Part shown: piece after piece, positions 52,602 to 52,814 of the stretch | Layout: every line of letters starts with the position of its first letter | Numbering within the stretch: the stretch's first letter is position 1 | The notes under the pieces: model-generated | Databases searched by the model: none | What the model saw: the letters and a program-made list of their open reading frames with translations, nothing else | Told to the model about the DNA's origin: nothing | Assembly (NCBI GenBank): GCA_913046035.1 | Contig: CAJWSW010000012.1 | Location: 1-52,814, forward strand | DNA: 52,814 nucleotides | Source of the DNA: an uncultured Alphaproteobacteria bacterium | Lineage (GTDB): Bacteria; Pseudomonadota; Alphaproteobacteria; MPNO01; UBA830 | Direction: 5' to 3' | Program-made: the position numbers and the translations under genes

Positions 52602-52814
52602 CCATGCTGATGAAAAACAACGGCGCATCTAGCAAACGGTCCGAAATATTAAATGCATCACCTTTGAAAGGCTCAGTAGCAACATCGGGCATGGTCGATA
52701 ACCCTACACCGTCTCGCACTCCACTGCCTGCTTATGAAGGGATATCCCGGGCACCTGCGGAAGACACCAAGGTAATTACCATTGGAAAAGGTGTGGTGTT
52801 CTCCGGGAAGGTTA
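52598..52814 (+). CDS. bactofilin (polymer-forming cytoskeletal protein), 3'-truncated by window edge
   Basis: The frame from ATG 52598 is open to the window end and gives the first 72 residues. A disordered Ser/Pro/Thr-rich N-terminal stretch (NPTPSRTPLPAYEG) leads into VITIGKGVVFSGKV, which matches the first turn of the bactofilin beta-helix. Bactofilins polymerise without nucleotide at the inner face of the membrane and help place cell-wall or stalk enzymes. ATG 52598 overlaps the previous stop by four bases. Only the start is visible, so the call rests on one short motif and the typical N-terminal layout. Confidence 0.78.
   Translation, partial: MTMLMKNNGASSKRSEILNASPLKGSVATSGMVDNPTPSRTPLPAYEGISRAPAEDTKVITIGKGVVFSGKV

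Overview
The window looks like part of an alphaproteobacterial chromosome, probably from a free-living aerobic heterotroph, possibly marine and Rhodospirillales-like. This is inferred from alphaproteobacterial-style cobalamin genes (CobN/CobO/CobW/CobQ block, CbiG-CobJ fusion, CbtA/CbtB), a Zur-type operator, many acyl-CoA enzymes and roughly balanced base composition. No rRNA, tRNA, CRISPR array or IS element was seen. Genes are dense and many neighbours overlap by 1-11 bases.

Layout. 1-2928: two tandem luciferase-like flavin monooxygenases (the first cut by the window edge) and an alpha/beta hydrolase. 3124-10880: loosely organised single genes: an orphan FtsX-type permease, an acyl-CoA dehydrogenase, a di-heme peroxidase, a gamma-glutamyltransferase-like enzyme and a lactonase-like metallo-hydrolase. 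11116-29481: the corrin-ring part of cobalamin synthesis. It has cobB and cobA on minus, cbiD and cobK on plus, the minus operon cbiX-cobH-cobL-cobI-cbiG/cobJ-cobM, cbiB on plus, and the minus operon cobW-cobN-cobO-cobQ behind a cobalamin riboswitch (29325-29481). 29648-33947: metal supply. It holds a Zur-type operator, an outer-membrane barrel, a zinc-type ABC binding protein and permease without an ATPase gene, and the cobalt transporter pair cbtB/cbtA. 33967-38939: nucleotide-loop assembly, with cobT, cobS and the coupled minus series galE-cobU-cobD-cobC.

39357-46114 is a catabolic cluster: an acyl-CoA ligase on minus, then a plus-strand run of enoyl-CoA hydratase, haloalkane dehalogenase, short-chain dehydrogenase, acyl-CoA dehydrogenase, aminoglycoside-phosphotransferase-type kinase and a small DUF6285-type protein. 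The ligase/SDR/ACAD/kinase/small-protein set resembles the LvaABCDE pathway for 4-hydroxyacyl-CoA. The dehalogenase is an unexpected addition. 46541-50461 is a four-gene Mn/Zn-type ABC importer. 50653-52050 encodes an unrecognised 465-residue protein with a winged-helix-like N-terminal part and sequences resembling family A polymerase motifs A and C. It lies between two terminators and two short near-identical repeats. The window ends with a small exported protein and the start of a bactofilin.

Together, the centre of the window could take cobalt into the cell (CbtAB), insert it early (CbiX), build the corrin ring with anaerobic-type CbiD/CbiG enzymes, adenosylate and amidate it, and attach the lower ligand. 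CobN, a late chelatase subunit, is also present without CobS/CobT partners. That mixture, the dehalogenase-containing acyl-CoA cluster and the polymerase-like protein are the main points of interest.
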